64,000 nucleotides of DNA from a virus. Below, piece after piece: positions 18,308 through 29,093 of this stretch. Position 1 is the stretch's first letter, and each line of letters starts with the position of its first letter. The notes beneath the pieces were generated by a model. It was not told the DNA's origin and searched no databases. It was given only the letters and a program-made list of their open reading frames with translations. The stretch covers positions 1-64,000 of IMG/VR virus record IMGVR_UViG_3300028844_002501; one strand, written 5' to 3'. Made by a program: the position numbers and the translations under genes.

Positions 18308-19225
18308 TTACAAACTATCGGTTACTGTAAAAGTTGGATTAGCAATAACAACTGAACCCGAAGCATTTGTTGGTTTTAAAGAAGCAATCGTCACTGTTGA
18401 TGTTCCAGGTACAGTATCAGCACCAGTCCAAGACCATGCTCCACCATAACCAGAGCCACTGCCTGAACGGGCAACGTGAGCATCTGCTAATTCTGTTTTA
18501 ATATAAAGATTAGCACCATCAACATATGATGAAACTTGAATATAGTTTGCACTATAATCAGAGTCATCTGCTATCTCTTTCTTATGAGCAACATAAGAAG
18601 TTGTGATATCACTGTGCTTGTATCTTGTACGAGCATCAATTGAACTTGAATCTTCAGGTCTTACTGAGTATGTAAATGTTCCCATTTCAGAAGTAAGTTG
18701 TTCCCAAGAAGTACCTTGTTGGTTTGAAGTTGTATCGTTATGTGATGCTGAAACTCTAAGTTCAGCGCCTGATGAGAACCAAGCATTCATTGTGTTCACA
18801 TCTGCCCATGTAATACGAACAACTTGTGTTCTTGTACCGTTCCAGTTTGATACTGTTTCTTGTGTTTCATTTTGGACACTTGTGTCCCAGTTCGATGCGG
18901 CATATGTCCAAGGATTATCGAAACGAGTGTTAATATCAGACGTGAATGTTGCGGCAACATTAGCGTAGTGATTCCAATCGATTACTGTGCCGGCATCAAC
19001 TGCTGTGAATGGATTTGATATGTTATAATAATTACTAATCTTCGCCGCGGCACTGTAAAGTGAATCGTGATATGCATCATCGATTGAATCCGAGGTAGAA
19101 GGATTTGCTGATACTGTATGAGACTGGTCGTAACCGCCGTGTACACCGGTTCCATTCAGTATTGTATTCATTGCGTCTCTCAAACTTGATAAGTCTGAGT
19201 TTGTTATAAGTGAGCCTGAAGCCAT
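18308..19225 (-). CDS. Virion structural protein, probably tail or fibre-associated
   Basis: A 305-residue protein rich in Ser, Thr, Ala and Asn with few Cys, as in phage fibre and neck proteins. It starts MASGSLITNSDLSSLRDAMN, a start common to small structural proteins of T4-like marine phages. The middle has a beta-rich Thr/Asn segment; the C-terminal part ends in regular strands (GTSTVTIASLKPTNASG). A TAGGAG ribosome site lies 7 bp before the ATG. It is the last gene of the late minus-strand block downstream of a second small structural gene. The exact virion position cannot be read from the sequence. Confidence 0.6.
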   Translation of the reverse strand: MASGSLITNSDLSSLRDAMNTILNGTGVHGGYDQSHTVSANPSTSDSIDDAYHDSLYSAAAKISNYYNISNPFTAVDAGTVIDWNHYANVAATFTSDINTRFDNPWTYAASNWDTSVQNETQETVSNWNGTRTQVVRITWADVNTMNAWFSSGAELRVSASHNDTTSNQQGTSWEQLTSEMGTFTYSVRPEDSSSIDARTRYKHSDITTSYVAHKKEIADDSDYSANYIQVSSYVDGANLYIKTELADAHVARSGSGSGYGGAWSWTGADTVPGTSTVTIASLKPTNASGSVVIANPTFTVTDSL

Positions 19226-19242
19226 TGTTATACTCCTAAATT

Positions 19243-19890
19243 TTAACTAATTTGAATTGTAACTGTATAGTCAATTACAATTGTTCTGTTCGCTGACAGT
19301 AACACGGGATGGAATGTTACATGCGTCATCATTAATGTTTTTGTTTTGTCTAATGCACCACTGTTGGTAACACCAGCCATCAGACCGATTTCATCAAATG
19401 TATAATCATCATTTGTCAGACTATCATTCGTTGGTATCGTTCCTCCTACTGCGGCTTGATAAGCAGTGTGGTCTACGTTCACACTAAACTTTACTTTTGC
19501 AGTATTGTTTGGTACTAATTCTCCAGCCCCCATGTCCTCTCCTGGAAAATACACGACATTTGTTGTCAACTGTTCATACGTTGGGATATATAATGATGCA
19601 TTGCTTGCCGTGATTGCTAATTCATCATATGTAGCGTTTACTCTAGGAGACTTATATGAAAGTGTCGTTGTAGACGTACTTCCACCATTACCAAATTGCA
19701 TCCAGTTAATGTGAGGTGCATCTCCTGAACTATTTACACTCGTTGGCTGACCAGCAAGTGCAGAAGCCATGACATATGCCATATTTCCTGGGTGAATAGC
19801 GTTTTTCTTCTGAACAAGTACTTCGCCACTTTCTTTATCATATATTTTAAGTGTACCAACTACTTGTGATTTTATTTCGTCTTTAAACAT
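19243..19890 (-). CDS. Virion structural protein with phage-appendage features
   Basis: A 215-residue protein. The opening VVGTLKIYDKESGEVLVQKKNAIHPGNMAYVMASALAG and the INWMQFGNGGSTSTTT segment are typical of small beta-rich proteins that cap or decorate phage baseplates and fibres. The C-terminus (ANRTIVIDYTVTIQIS) is a run of beta strands. Two late promoter boxes lie 30-55 bp upstream, so it is a late virion gene. Its partner is the 305-residue protein encoded 17 bp downstream. I do not recognise a T4 counterpart. Confidence 0.6.
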   Translation of the reverse strand: MFKDEIKSQVVGTLKIYDKESGEVLVQKKNAIHPGNMAYVMASALAGQPTSVNSSGDAPHINWMQFGNGGSTSTTTLSYKSPRVNATYDELAITASNASLYIPTYEQLTTNVVYFPGEDMGAGELVPNNTAKVKFSVNVDHTAYQAAVGGTIPTNDSLTNDDYTFDEIGLMAGVTNSGALDKTKTLMMTHVTFHPVLLSANRTIVIDYTVTIQIS

Positions 19891-19919
19891 GTTATATCCG
19901 TCTCTTAGATTATATCTTA

Positions 19920-19927
19920 TATTTATC
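19920..19927 (-). promoter_or_regulatory. T4-type late promoter box (proximal of a tandem pair)
   Basis: GATAAATA on the minus strand, 7 of 8 matches to the T4 late box TATAAATA, 30 bp before the ATG at 19,890. Confidence 0.5.
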
Positions 19928-19935
19928 TACTATTG

Positions 19936-19943
19936 TATTTATA
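19936..19943 (-). promoter_or_regulatory. T4-type late promoter box (distal of a tandem pair)
   Basis: Exact TATAAATA on the minus strand followed by C, 16 bp upstream of the second box and 46 bp from the start codon at 19,890. Confidence 0.65.
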
Positions 19944-19974
19944 CGTTTTCTCATATACTTCTATTCTACTTAAA

Positions 19975-22900
19975 TTATAGAAGATTCTCTAAATTTTTGT
20001 CGTTATTTCTAACTAATTGCATAGGAGTTTCAAGTACATACACTGTGTCATTATTAGAAAAATTGTATCCTAAACCACTATAAAGCATTCTATCACTAAT
20101 ATTCAAGGTCGTAGTATCTTTGTTATCATACATCATAAATTCGATGTTATTAGTGCCTGCTTTCTGAACTGCTATTAGTTTTCGGTTATCAGTAGATGCA
20201 CTATCATCAAATTTTGCAGAAGTATTCACTACTATGGTGTCTCCGGTGAATGATGAAATAGTGTCTGAACTACTAACTGCAATGCTGTAACCTCTACCAT
20301 ATACATCATACACATAAAATTCTGTTTTGTCAAGGTGTAATGTCGATAAATCTGCACCTTCTACATTCGAATCTGCTCCACCAACAGTATCCGTATAATT
20401 TTGTAATACTAATACTGCCGATTCCAATGTTCGTGCGTCAACTTGTCCCGAATCGAATCCTACTGTTGATTGAGTAGGATAGAACCTATCTCCTATTTCA
20501 AGTGCTTTTCCTGTACCTGTTCCGACTCCATTTGCAACGAACTGAGTACCAATATTATTATCAGCCGAGCCAATTAACGTGAAATCTGTTGTTCCGACTA
20601 ACTGTATTTGGTACTGAGTTCCAATTTCGAAGAAACCCGCTTCAAATGTTTTGCCTGATTTTGGTATTAATGAGCCTTGCTCATATACGCCATCATCAAT
20701 ATTAGCGGACGCATTACCATCATATAACGCCAAATCATATCTACTGCCGTTACCAATATCTATTGTGATATTCATATTTTCACTAATAGTTGTGGTTGCG
20801 TCAACTGTGTCTTCTGTTGCTCTTGTTCGGGAAATTTCTCTTATCTTAACATGATATGGTTTTGATTCTTTAATATAATCTAACACATCCTGTTCACTAT
20901 CTCTTTGATATACCGCATATTGTTTTAAATCTCTGTTGTATAAATTTAAATCTATGTAACTTGTCTTAAACAACCATTCAGGATATGTTTTCTCTGTATA
21001 TAAGTATTGAACCATACCAAAGAATATGTCATTAATAAATTTGGTATCTGGGTAATCTTGTATTAGATTCATTAATTCATGAATCTGGACTCCTACTGCA
21101 TTGGCATAATATCCATTAAATGATTCTTCTGGAAACACAAGATTAGTTAGTGATATGTTTAATGCACTTTTACTTCTGTTTACCAATTGTAAGATATCTA
21201 AGTGTTCAAAATAATATTCATCATGTGTTGGTAATTTTAATTTAAATGATTTTATTCCTTTGTTGTACTCTGCAATCATATCGAAGTTTCTAGTTGTTGA
21301 GAGATAAGAAAATACATCTATACTCTTAAACTTTTTATCTATATACCAATCACCCAAACTAAAGATAATATCACTAGTATCTACATATTGTTCATAGTTG
21401 GTGTATAATGCAGTTAGCATCTTATTGCCCATATGTTCATTTATAATTGAAGTGAAGTTATTTCTTGCTTTTTCAGTATCCGAGAACCAATTATCTTCCT
21501 TGTATCCTAACTTGTACACTCGTAAAACATCACCTTCTGCTAGATTAGTACTACCGATGCGAGATATTTGTAAGTCTGAACCGACAATACTTAAATCGCT
21601 GGCTCTTACTGTCATACTATCAATAGTTACTACCAAGTTATCATCTATAATTAAATCTGTAATCCAAGAAATTGGAATTAGTGCATATTGTGGATTACTT
21701 AATTGAGAACTCGTAAGTCTTCCTGTGTATGTTTCTTTTATAGTAGTTCCTGCCAATGATTCAATCATGTCAGTTAAGAACCTCTTAGGAACAGAATAAT
21801 CAGAAGATTTAGATAACAATTCCCAATCAGAATTTGTAGTGCGAACTTCTTCGTCTTGCTGATATTCGAATGTTGTACTAATAGTAGAATTATCATAAGT
21901 TGTTGCATTGTTACTTATAATAACTTTTTTCGTTCCAACTGGTAAGAATTTATTCTTAGGTCCTTCAGAATTTATCAACATTGCAATTTCTTTACAATCG
22001 TCATCATCTGGAGACCAGAAGAAATACTCAGTCACTTCTTTGCCTGCTACAACATCATAGTATGTCTTCGTATTATATGATTCTACTAGAGTTGGTATTG
22101 TTCTGGATTTTGTCCATTTACTTACTACCACATTCGAGTTTGCAACTAACTTGCCCCAATATTTTTTAGCATAGTCAGTGTTTATGTTTCCGTTCGAATC
22201 GCCATAGTCGTTATATCTATAAAATCTGGCTAAGTCAGTGTCCCACCATATCTTGCCAAGTTTTTCATCTAACCAAATATCAGAACTGCCTGATACGTCA
22301 TATTTTGCTGGGTCATTCCATGCAACATATTCTAGTTTAGAAGTAATTGCGCCTGGCATTTTCAAGTTCAATGGGTCATATAGTGAATGATTAGTAAAGT
22401 TTTCTCCATCTTTAACAATTATTCTTTTAACAAAATCAGTATTAATTGTGGCCGCTTGTCTGGCATATATTGAATATGCACCATTTTTGAAATTGAGGAC
22501 TGCCCAACCATTTGCATCATAATCGTCTACCCACAATTTACTTTCACTATTCAATCCTAAAGTAGTTGCAAAATTAGAGAACGTAGCGCCATTAAAGTTC
22601 GGCGTATATCTCAATGATTTCCAAATCATTGCTTTGAAGTTTGCACTACTTGTTACGTTTGAGTATTCTAATCGAAGTCCTATTCTTGTTAATATAGTGT
22701 CAGATGTTCCTGAGAATGTCATACTAACATTATCGTTTGTGAATATCATTCTTCCGTCACTTGAAACTGATACAACCACGTCTGTGGCAGCCGTAATTTG
22801 TGATGCAAAATCAACTGCACTAGAACTTAATACTGATGTGTTTGTAAATGTGCCTGATGAAATTCCTATATCAGAAAGTGGATTGCCTGATATATTAGAA

Positions 22901-25900
22901 GTAACTATACTACTTTCTGAACTTGTAATTAATACTTGTCTGTCAGATTTAGATGCTGTAGTTGTCACACCTTGAAATACTTGTGTGTTCAAGTCAGATA
23001 TTATTGTGTCTGTGGCATCTATAGAAACTGTAGTGGTTGCATAACCTAATCTACTCATAGCACCTGCGGTTACTTCAACTATATCTAAATTATGATTTGT
23101 GCTTGTGACTTTAATTGTGCCAGTAACAACGGAAGCAGTTACACCTAAAATGTTTAATGCGTTTATCTGTTCTACAACACTTGTTTGTGTTGGGTCATCG
23201 TTTGCATTATAAGTTCCAGGAGTAATACCCAATTCTGGCAATGCTGTTCCAGATATAACCATAGAGGACCCAGAACTAGCAATAGTCATATTTGTTGCAA
23301 CTGAACAAGTAATATTAGATATTGTATTAATCTCTGTTGCTAGATTTTGTAATTTAGATTCTTCATATAAATTTGTTGTTGAAAGTCCTAAGTCTATTAG
23401 AACACCGCCGTTTAATACCATCTTAGAGAGTGATGTTGTGAGGACTAAATTGTTTCCAACATTCGATGCGATTACTTTTGTAGTGCTACCGTTAATAGCA
23501 TCTACTATCGCAGTCAAGTCATCACCATTTGTTAATGTAATTGTATCACCATTGATTACTAATGGCTTAGTTGCTGTCATAACAGGAGAAGAAACTGTTC
23601 CAGTAACTTCTAAGTCTGCTACTGCCTTTGTTACACCATCGATAGTAACTGTGTTGCCAGTTGTTAACAGAGAATTCTCTGTGGCACTTGATGTTAATGA
23701 TATACTTTGTGAACCACTGTAATCAACAGTCAATGTTGTTCCGTCAATTGTTACTTGGTCTCCTACTGTTGGAGTAAACGACCCCGTTGTCTTTGCAACA
23801 GTTCCTGAAAATGTTACTGTTGTGTTTGTGTTATTTGCCACTAATCCACTATTATTGTAGATAACAAAACTTGCTTGTTCTCCCTCAGATACCACTGGGT
23901 TTGCAACTGTACCGAGTATTGATATACCAGATGCTGACGCAGATGATGGAACATAACTTACATTTGCACCATCTATGTATATTGTATCACCTGATGTGAA
24001 GACAGGATTACTCACGGAACCAATTGCTTCTACACCAGAGTCAGTGTTTGTTGGAACAAATACACTATTTGTTGTCTCTGAATCTATCTCAACGATTAGT
24101 GGTTCGAAATCTTCTTCGAATACTAGATATTCATATATTGTATTTCCATCTACTGTCTTTGTGCCATTTGCAGAAAGTAAATAATATCCAGCAATGTTTG
24201 GGTCTACATTATCACTAGAAATTTTTATGTATATGGCTTTATTAGTATAAGATGTTGATATTTCAGTTACCATTCCAATATATAATTGGTTATCAGATGT
24301 TTCGCCTATATAACTTATTTCAGAAACTTCACTAAGTCTCATCACATCCCAATCTCTATCAGTGTCAAACTGTACCCATGCAGTATCTCCTTCATACAAC
24401 TTCGATGATGCTAAGTCTGTTAGTCCAGCATGAGTATCAGTAACGTAGTTTACATCAGACTCGTCTACATAGCCAGTTGTTCTCAATGCTACACTATTCT
24501 TTTCAGTACTAGTAATAAGTGGTTTATTTGTATCATATTCTATTAAGAATGGGTCACTAATCATATCATTGACTGTTATATCTTTCGTCATCGTAAGATT
24601 AGAAGGACCTCTTCCATAGTCACTTAACTTAATTGCCCAAATATCATTGTGAGTTATATTCTTAAAGTTTCCATTGTTGTTGATAATCTTATCAATACTT
24701 GAAACTGTTCCTTTGTGTGATAAGAAGCCTTTATAAAATTCTAACTGTGACTCCCTTTCAACTCCATGATTTGATAGATATGGTCTTGTTGTGTATCCGT
24801 AATGGTTAGATTTTAATTTATTAACCATTGAAATGCCTTGGTCAACTACTGTGTTTCTATAATGACGTGTTTCCTCAATCATTGTATCAAAATTTGGTAT
24901 TAACTCGTTGTTACTAACAATATAACCATCAATTGTCATAGTGCCGTCCCAATCAACAGTTCGGTTACAATCAATTTGCATTCTAAGATTTCTAGTATGC
25001 GTGTGTGGGTCATATATTATATCATCGTAACTGTCAACTCTATCAACAACAAATGCATGTTCTATATCTCTGATATCTACTTTCATTCCATAAATGGGAA
25101 CAGTACTAGTAAATGATATTTTGGTGCCATCTGTGTGTATTGTAAGTTCAGTTTTTGGAATAACTCTACCTGACGCATCTATAACTCGGTAAAAGTTTTT
25201 AAAGGTTTCACTAGTGATACTCGCAACACCGTTAGTTGAATTAAAACTTCCGCCAGTTAGCAATGGAGTAAGAGTAATAAAATCTCCAATATCGTGGCTT
25301 TCAGTTTGCCATTCTAAGAATTTATATAATAAGTTTTCCCAATCAATTACTTCACCAAATTCATCTGTGTCTGTGAATTCCCATCCTAATAGTTTTAGAT
25401 AGTGTTCGTAGCCAATTATCAAATGTGCAACATCGTCTACTGTCTCTAATATATCACCATAGTTGTAATTTTTTATCGTATCATCTACTAATTTGTTGTA
25501 ACCCTTTGCTAATGTTTTGTTTGTTGTTGGCCATTCTGTCAATGCTTTCCATTTTTTGATATCATCATCAAAAATAGTAGTTGAAGTGTGTGCATCTAAG
25601 CAAATATATGGAACATCATTGTATAATATATACGTGTCTGTTCTGTAATATTCTCCCGATTGCCAATGGGTTAATGTAAGTTTGTCTCCTGCAGTCGTAA
25701 ATGCTTTCTCTCCACTTGCTTTGTCCCATCCCATAGAATAGAATGTTGGATTTATTTCATCATATCCATGAACTTTAAATCCAAACTTATTAGTCTTTGG
25801 TTGTGATATTTGTGTCCAACTTGCATAGTCAAAGTTTATTGTTGCTCCAGATTCTTTTGTAGATACTCCGTCTATTTTTCTTTTGTAGTATTTTCCGTCT

Positions 25901-28887
25901 CCAGTATTTAAAACAACTAGACCTTTGTAGTATGTTGCTACATCTGAAAGTGAATATACCGGATGTGCTAAGTCAAGTGACACTTTTTCTAATACGATAG
26001 CACTGAAGAACTCACTTCTATTTGGCACACCTGCGTGAACTACTAAGTCAAAGTTATCAGAAGGTAGTTCTGTAAATCTACTATTCGCTAATGAATTGTT
26101 TTCTGATTGTAATTTAAAGTTGTTAACAAAGCCACCCAGTTTTGAACCTAATTTAAATGTATAGTCGGGTTTTAAAGCAACAACTTCGGCAGTATTAATG
26201 CCCTCATTATTGTTAGAGTAAGAAATAATATTTTGTATTTGTGTGCTATAGTCGTAAATAATTTTAAATGGATTTGACAACATCATCAACATAAATTCGG
26301 CAAAAGGAAATTCACTACTTCTTGTCCATGCTAATTCTATAGGAGAGTTGTCTCCAAATTCCCATGATTGTTTCATCAACTCTATTTCTTCATTAGAAAA
26401 AGAAACTGAACCGAAGAATAATTCACTAGGCGTTTTTAAGTTTCCTGAACCATCAACTGGAATCGGGCAAGTTAAACTGTTTGCGTTTATTAATGTTGAC
26501 CAAAAAGATGTCAGCGTGTAATCTGAACCGTAGAATGTATCAAAGTTTGCTGGTTTTTGTGATAGTTTTATTGCTTTCCAAGGTTCTTGTAATGGTCTGT
26601 CTGTTCCATATGCATGTAACAACTGTCCTCTCCAGTAACCTGATACTGTTTCATTTTTTGCTCTATAGTTCCACGTTTTAAGTTCAGTAGAATCAAATGA
26701 ATCATTATCTAGGCTGTCAATATCATTTCGCATTAACCATTTCTTAAAAAATGGATACATGATAAATTTCTTTTCAGAGTTTGAATAATCAGTATAAGAT
26801 GTACCATATAAACCATAGTTCATGCTATCAATATCAGAACGTGTATTATCAGATAGATTATTAAATACCAAAGTTTCAAAAGCAAGAATAATATTATCCG
26901 TTCTTGTATTATATTTTGGTATTAATGACCCATCGTGTCCTTGAATGAAAGAAACAGAAGGACTATATCCACTATCTGTTATGAATGTTGGTTCATACGC
27001 TGGCGCAATCTTCAGTGAAGTTGCACTTGGTGGAATATAAGTTTCTTTTATATTAGTATAATGTCTTACAGTTAAGGTGTCTCCGGAAGATAATGCTGAT
27101 GTAAAGTTTATCTCTGTTGCGCCAGATGATAAAGTGTAATCTATATTTAATCGCTGAATAATATCATTTAAAATTACAACTACATCTTTATCATTTGTTA
27201 TCGAGTCTGTAAATGACGGCATAACCTGTTCAGTTGCATTTGCTATGACCGTAGCATCTAGTGTTTGGTAATGAGAAAACTTCTCGCCAAAGTTCAACAT
27301 AGTGCTGTCTTTAAAAATACTAACACTTGATTGTTTTCCTAGTGCAATAATTCCTATCGCTTCTTCTAAAATTTCTAAATCAGTTTTTGTTGTACTTGCA
27401 CTTGATTCTAAGATAGTAAGAATTGTTGTTATTAGTTTGTTTTTATAGCCATTATATGCACCAGATAAGAACTCTGTTCCTTTTATAGGGTTATAGTCTT
27501 CTCTTGTTAGTGCAAAATATGCCTCTTTGATATCCACGGTATTTCGAATAAGAATGCTACCTTGATTTGCAAATCTTAACTTGTCTGTATTTGTGCCTGA
27601 TGTTCTATAGTTATTGTTCGCTATTGGACTTCCAGTTAATCCAGTAACAGTCTCAATTATTCTAACGAAATGTTCAAAAACAACAGAGTACGTTATCTCT
27701 GTGTTATAGTATGTTTTATTATCTATGTTGTATTCTACTGATGGGTCAATACGCTGAAAGACTTCTTGTCCATCATATATAACTGATGTATCAGTACAGT
27801 AGTCTACATATATGTTACCACTAACTTCTTCAGTCATAGTTATTGTGTCATCTGCACTATCATATGTGTAGTTTTCTATTTGTTTCTGTCCGTCAACATA
27901 TAAATCTATTGTATTAGAATTCTTTGGTGTCTGTAAAAGTTCAATCTTAGAAACAGAAATCTTATCACCAATCTCTTGTCTGAAGTTTCGATAATCAAAT
28001 ATAGTAGTTGTATACAATGGTTTATAAGCAGTACTAAGTTTGTATGTTGATGTTTCTGGTAAATCTATATTAAATACATACTCACTATTATAGTCACCCG
28101 CTTTCTCTTTTGGTCGCATGCCCAACTCAGTATCATTTGGGTAAATACTTCCTGTTACATAGTGAAATATTTTTATGTCATCAAGTGAAGTTGTTCCAGT
28201 AGAATCGTATGATTTAAACTCAGGAACAGTAAATGATGATGCTACTGTTGTTGCCGCACTCGTATCACTTAATTCAATATTTTTATCGAATTCAATAATA
28301 GGTCTTAGTGCTTGAGATATTAAAGTAAAATTAGAATCTGTAATTAAGGATTTGATATCATCATAGTGATACCAAGAGTTATTAGTTTTCCAGAAGTCTG
28401 TAGGAACTGGAGTATCTGTTGATAATTTTTTATCAATTGTTACATAATGCTTTTTTGTTGAACCTGTTATCGAAGAATCAAAACCAGGAGATACCCAGTA
28501 ATACATACTGTAGTTTACAAATTTATCTAAGTCAATTGGCAATTGAACTGTTTCTTTTGTACTTTTAAATAATCGTCTATGGTCGTTTGTTAACGCACCT
28601 TTATTGTATAACGAATTCAGTAAGTCATCATAAAATATATTATCAGATGCATCTACATTTGTGAAAGTTGGTTCTAATCCGTAATTATCTCTTGTATATG
28701 CTGTCGCTGGAAACGTAAGATAAGAGTCTTTACTATTGTATATTCCCTTTTCTTTTCTGCCGACAAATGCTTTTGTTTTCTCCATTTTACCGGTAGAAAA
28801 CACACGTTCAAGTGTCGTTTCAAATATTGTTTCTAACTCACTATTCTTTAGATAATCTGGAAGAAAGTCATAAATCTTCTTTGCCAT
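19975..28887 (-). CDS. Giant baseplate/tail structural protein (gp7-like position)
   Basis: At 2,970 residues this is by far the largest gene seen. Position directly after gp25-gp6 matches T4 gp7, the baseplate wedge initiator, but T4 gp7 is only about 1,030 residues, and I rest the comparison mainly on gene order. The N-terminus (MAKKIYDFLPDYLKN) and much of the protein are beta-rich and Tyr/Asn-rich. Residues ~1,600-2,060 are a run of repeats like the flagellin/hook-associated IN motif (for example DAINGSTTKVIASNVGNNLV). Residues ~2,750-2,800 contain a module (VGTTDFTLIGSADNNIGTQF) that also occurs in the gp6-like protein. There is no enzymatic motif. It is a late virion protein; the gp7 label is tentative. 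Confidence 0.6.
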   Translation of the reverse strand: MAKKIYDFLPDYLKNSELETIFETTLERVFSTGKMEKTKAFVGRKEKGIYNSKDSYLTFPATAYTRDNYGLEPTFTNVDASDNIFYDDLLNSLYNKGALTNDHRRLFKSTKETVQLPIDLDKFVNYSMYYWVSPGFDSSITGSTKKHYVTIDKKLSTDTPVPTDFWKTNNSWYHYDDIKSLITDSNFTLISQALRPIIEFDKNIELSDTSAATTVASSFTVPEFKSYDSTGTTSLDDIKIFHYVTGSIYPNDTELGMRPKEKAGDYNSEYVFNIDLPETSTYKLSTAYKPLYTTTIFDYRNFRQEIGDKISVSKIELLQTPKNSNTIDLYVDGQKQIENYTYDSADDTITMTEEVSGNIYVDYCTDTSVIYDGQEVFQRIDPSVEYNIDNKTYYNTEITYSVVFEHFVRIIETVTGLTGSPIANNNYRTSGTNTDKLRFANQGSILIRNTVDIKEAYFALTREDYNPIKGTEFLSGAYNGYKNKLITTILTILESSASTTKTDLEILEEAIGIIALGKQSSVSIFKDSTMLNFGEKFSHYQTLDATVIANATEQVMPSFTDSITNDKDVVVILNDIIQRLNIDYTLSSGATEINFTSALSSGDTLTVRHYTNIKETYIPPSATSLKIAPAYEPTFITDSGYSPSVSFIQGHDGSLIPKYNTRTDNIILAFETLVFNNLSDNTRSDIDSMNYGLYGTSYTDYSNSEKKFIMYPFFKKWLMRNDIDSLDNDSFDSTELKTWNYRAKNETVSGYWRGQLLHAYGTDRPLQEPWKAIKLSQKPANFDTFYGSDYTLTSFWSTLINANSLTCPIPVDGSGNLKTPSELFFGSVSFSNEEIELMKQSWEFGDNSPIELAWTRSSEFPFAEFMLMMLSNPFKIIYDYSTQIQNIISYSNNNEGINTAEVVALKPDYTFKLGSKLGGFVNNFKLQSENNSLANSRFTELPSDNFDLVVHAGVPNRSEFFSAIVLEKVSLDLAHPVYSLSDVATYYKGLVVLNTGDGKYYKRKIDGVSTKESGATINFDYASWTQISQPKTNKFGFKVHGYDEINPTFYSMGWDKASGEKAFTTAGDKLTLTHWQSGEYYRTDTYILYNDVPYICLDAHTSTTIFDDDIKKWKALTEWPTTNKTLAKGYNKLVDDTIKNYNYGDILETVDDVAHLIIGYEHYLKLLGWEFTDTDEFGEVIDWENLLYKFLEWQTESHDIGDFITLTPLLTGGSFNSTNGVASITSETFKNFYRVIDASGRVIPKTELTIHTDGTKISFTSTVPIYGMKVDIRDIEHAFVVDRVDSYDDIIYDPHTHTRNLRMQIDCNRTVDWDGTMTIDGYIVSNNELIPNFDTMIEETRHYRNTVVDQGISMVNKLKSNHYGYTTRPYLSNHGVERESQLEFYKGFLSHKGTVSSIDKIINNNGNFKNITHNDIWAIKLSDYGRGPSNLTMTKDITVNDMISDPFLIEYDTNKPLITSTEKNSVALRTTGYVDESDVNYVTDTHAGLTDLASSKLYEGDTAWVQFDTDRDWDVMRLSEVSEISYIGETSDNQLYIGMVTEISTSYTNKAIYIKISSDNVDPNIAGYYLLSANGTKTVDGNTIYEYLVFEEDFEPLIVEIDSETTNSVFVPTNTDSGVEAIGSVSNPVFTSGDTIYIDGANVSYVPSSASASGISILGTVANPVVSEGEQASFVIYNNSGLVANNTNTTVTFSGTVAKTTGSFTPTVGDQVTIDGTTLTVDYSGSQSISLTSSATENSLLTTGNTVTIDGVTKAVADLEVTGTVSSPVMTATKPLVINGDTITLTNGDDLTAIVDAINGSTTKVIASNVGNNLVLTTSLSKMVLNGGVLIDLGLSTTNLYEESKLQNLATEINTISNITCSVATNMTIASSGSSMVISGTALPELGITPGTYNANDDPTQTSVVEQINALNILGVTASVVTGTIKVTSTNHNLDIVEVTAGAMSRLGYATTTVSIDATDTIISDLNTQVFQGVTTTASKSDRQVLITSSESSIVTSNISGNPLSDIGISSGTFTNTSVLSSSAVDFASQITAATDVVVSVSSDGRMIFTNDNVSMTFSGTSDTILTRIGLRLEYSNVTSSANFKAMIWKSLRYTPNFNGATFSNFATTLGLNSESKLWVDDYDANGWAVLNFKNGAYSIYARQAATINTDFVKRIIVKDGENFTNHSLYDPLNLKMPGAITSKLEYVAWNDPAKYDVSGSSDIWLDEKLGKIWWDTDLARFYRYNDYGDSNGNINTDYAKKYWGKLVANSNVVVSKWTKSRTIPTLVESYNTKTYYDVVAGKEVTEYFFWSPDDDDCKEIAMLINSEGPKNKFLPVGTKKVIISNNATTYDNSTISTTFEYQQDEEVRTTNSDWELLSKSSDYSVPKRFLTDMIESLAGTTIKETYTGRLTSSQLSNPQYALIPISWITDLIIDDNLVVTIDSMTVRASDLSIVGSDLQISRIGSTNLAEGDVLRVYKLGYKEDNWFSDTEKARNNFTSIINEHMGNKMLTALYTNYEQYVDTSDIIFSLGDWYIDKKFKSIDVFSYLSTTRNFDMIAEYNKGIKSFKLKLPTHDEYYFEHLDILQLVNRSKSALNISLTNLVFPEESFNGYYANAVGVQIHELMNLIQDYPDTKFINDIFFGMVQYLYTEKTYPEWLFKTSYIDLNLYNRDLKQYAVYQRDSEQDVLDYIKESKPYHVKIREISRTRATEDTVDATTTISENMNITIDIGNGSRYDLALYDGNASANIDDGVYEQGSLIPKSGKTFEAGFFEIGTQYQIQLVGTTDFTLIGSADNNIGTQFVANGVGTGTGKALEIGDRFYPTQSTVGFDSGQVDARTLESAVLVLQNYTDTVGGADSNVEGADLSTLHLDKTEFYVYDVYGRGYSIAVSSSDTISSFTGDTIVVNTSAKFDDSASTDNRKLIAVQKAGTNNIEFMMYDNKDTTTLNISDRMLYSGLGYNFSNNDTVYVLETPMQLVRNNDKNLENLL

Positions 28888-28889
28888 GT

Positions 28890-29093
28890 TTATTCGCCTA
28901 CTAATTCAGATTGTGCTAATTGTGTAATTATTTTTACATCATTTGATGTAGTAACTGCCATAAATATTTCATTCAATGCACATGATATACTTAACAAGTT
29001 TGTAAAGTTGTTCGATGCATATTTTGGTGTAATAACTACACTAGATATATAGTCTCCTAGTTCTTTGTGAAGGTATGCCCTCCAAATTCCCAA
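28890..29093 (-). CDS. Small protein between gp6 and the giant tail protein
   Basis: A 67-residue frame that would start at a TTG inside the end of gp6 (37-bp overlap) and ends 2 bp before the next gene. The protein has an amphipathic, mildly hydrophobic middle (NFTNLLSISCALNEIFMAV) and no recognised domain. No good ribosome site precedes the TTG. An AGGAG lies further in, but without a normal start codon after it, so the true start is uncertain. Without this gene a stretch of about 170 bp in an otherwise packed operon would be empty, which supports it being real. Confidence 0.45.
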   Translation of the reverse strand: MGIWRAYLHKELGDYISSVVITPKYASNNFTNLLSISCALNEIFMAVTTSNDVKIITQLAQSELVGE

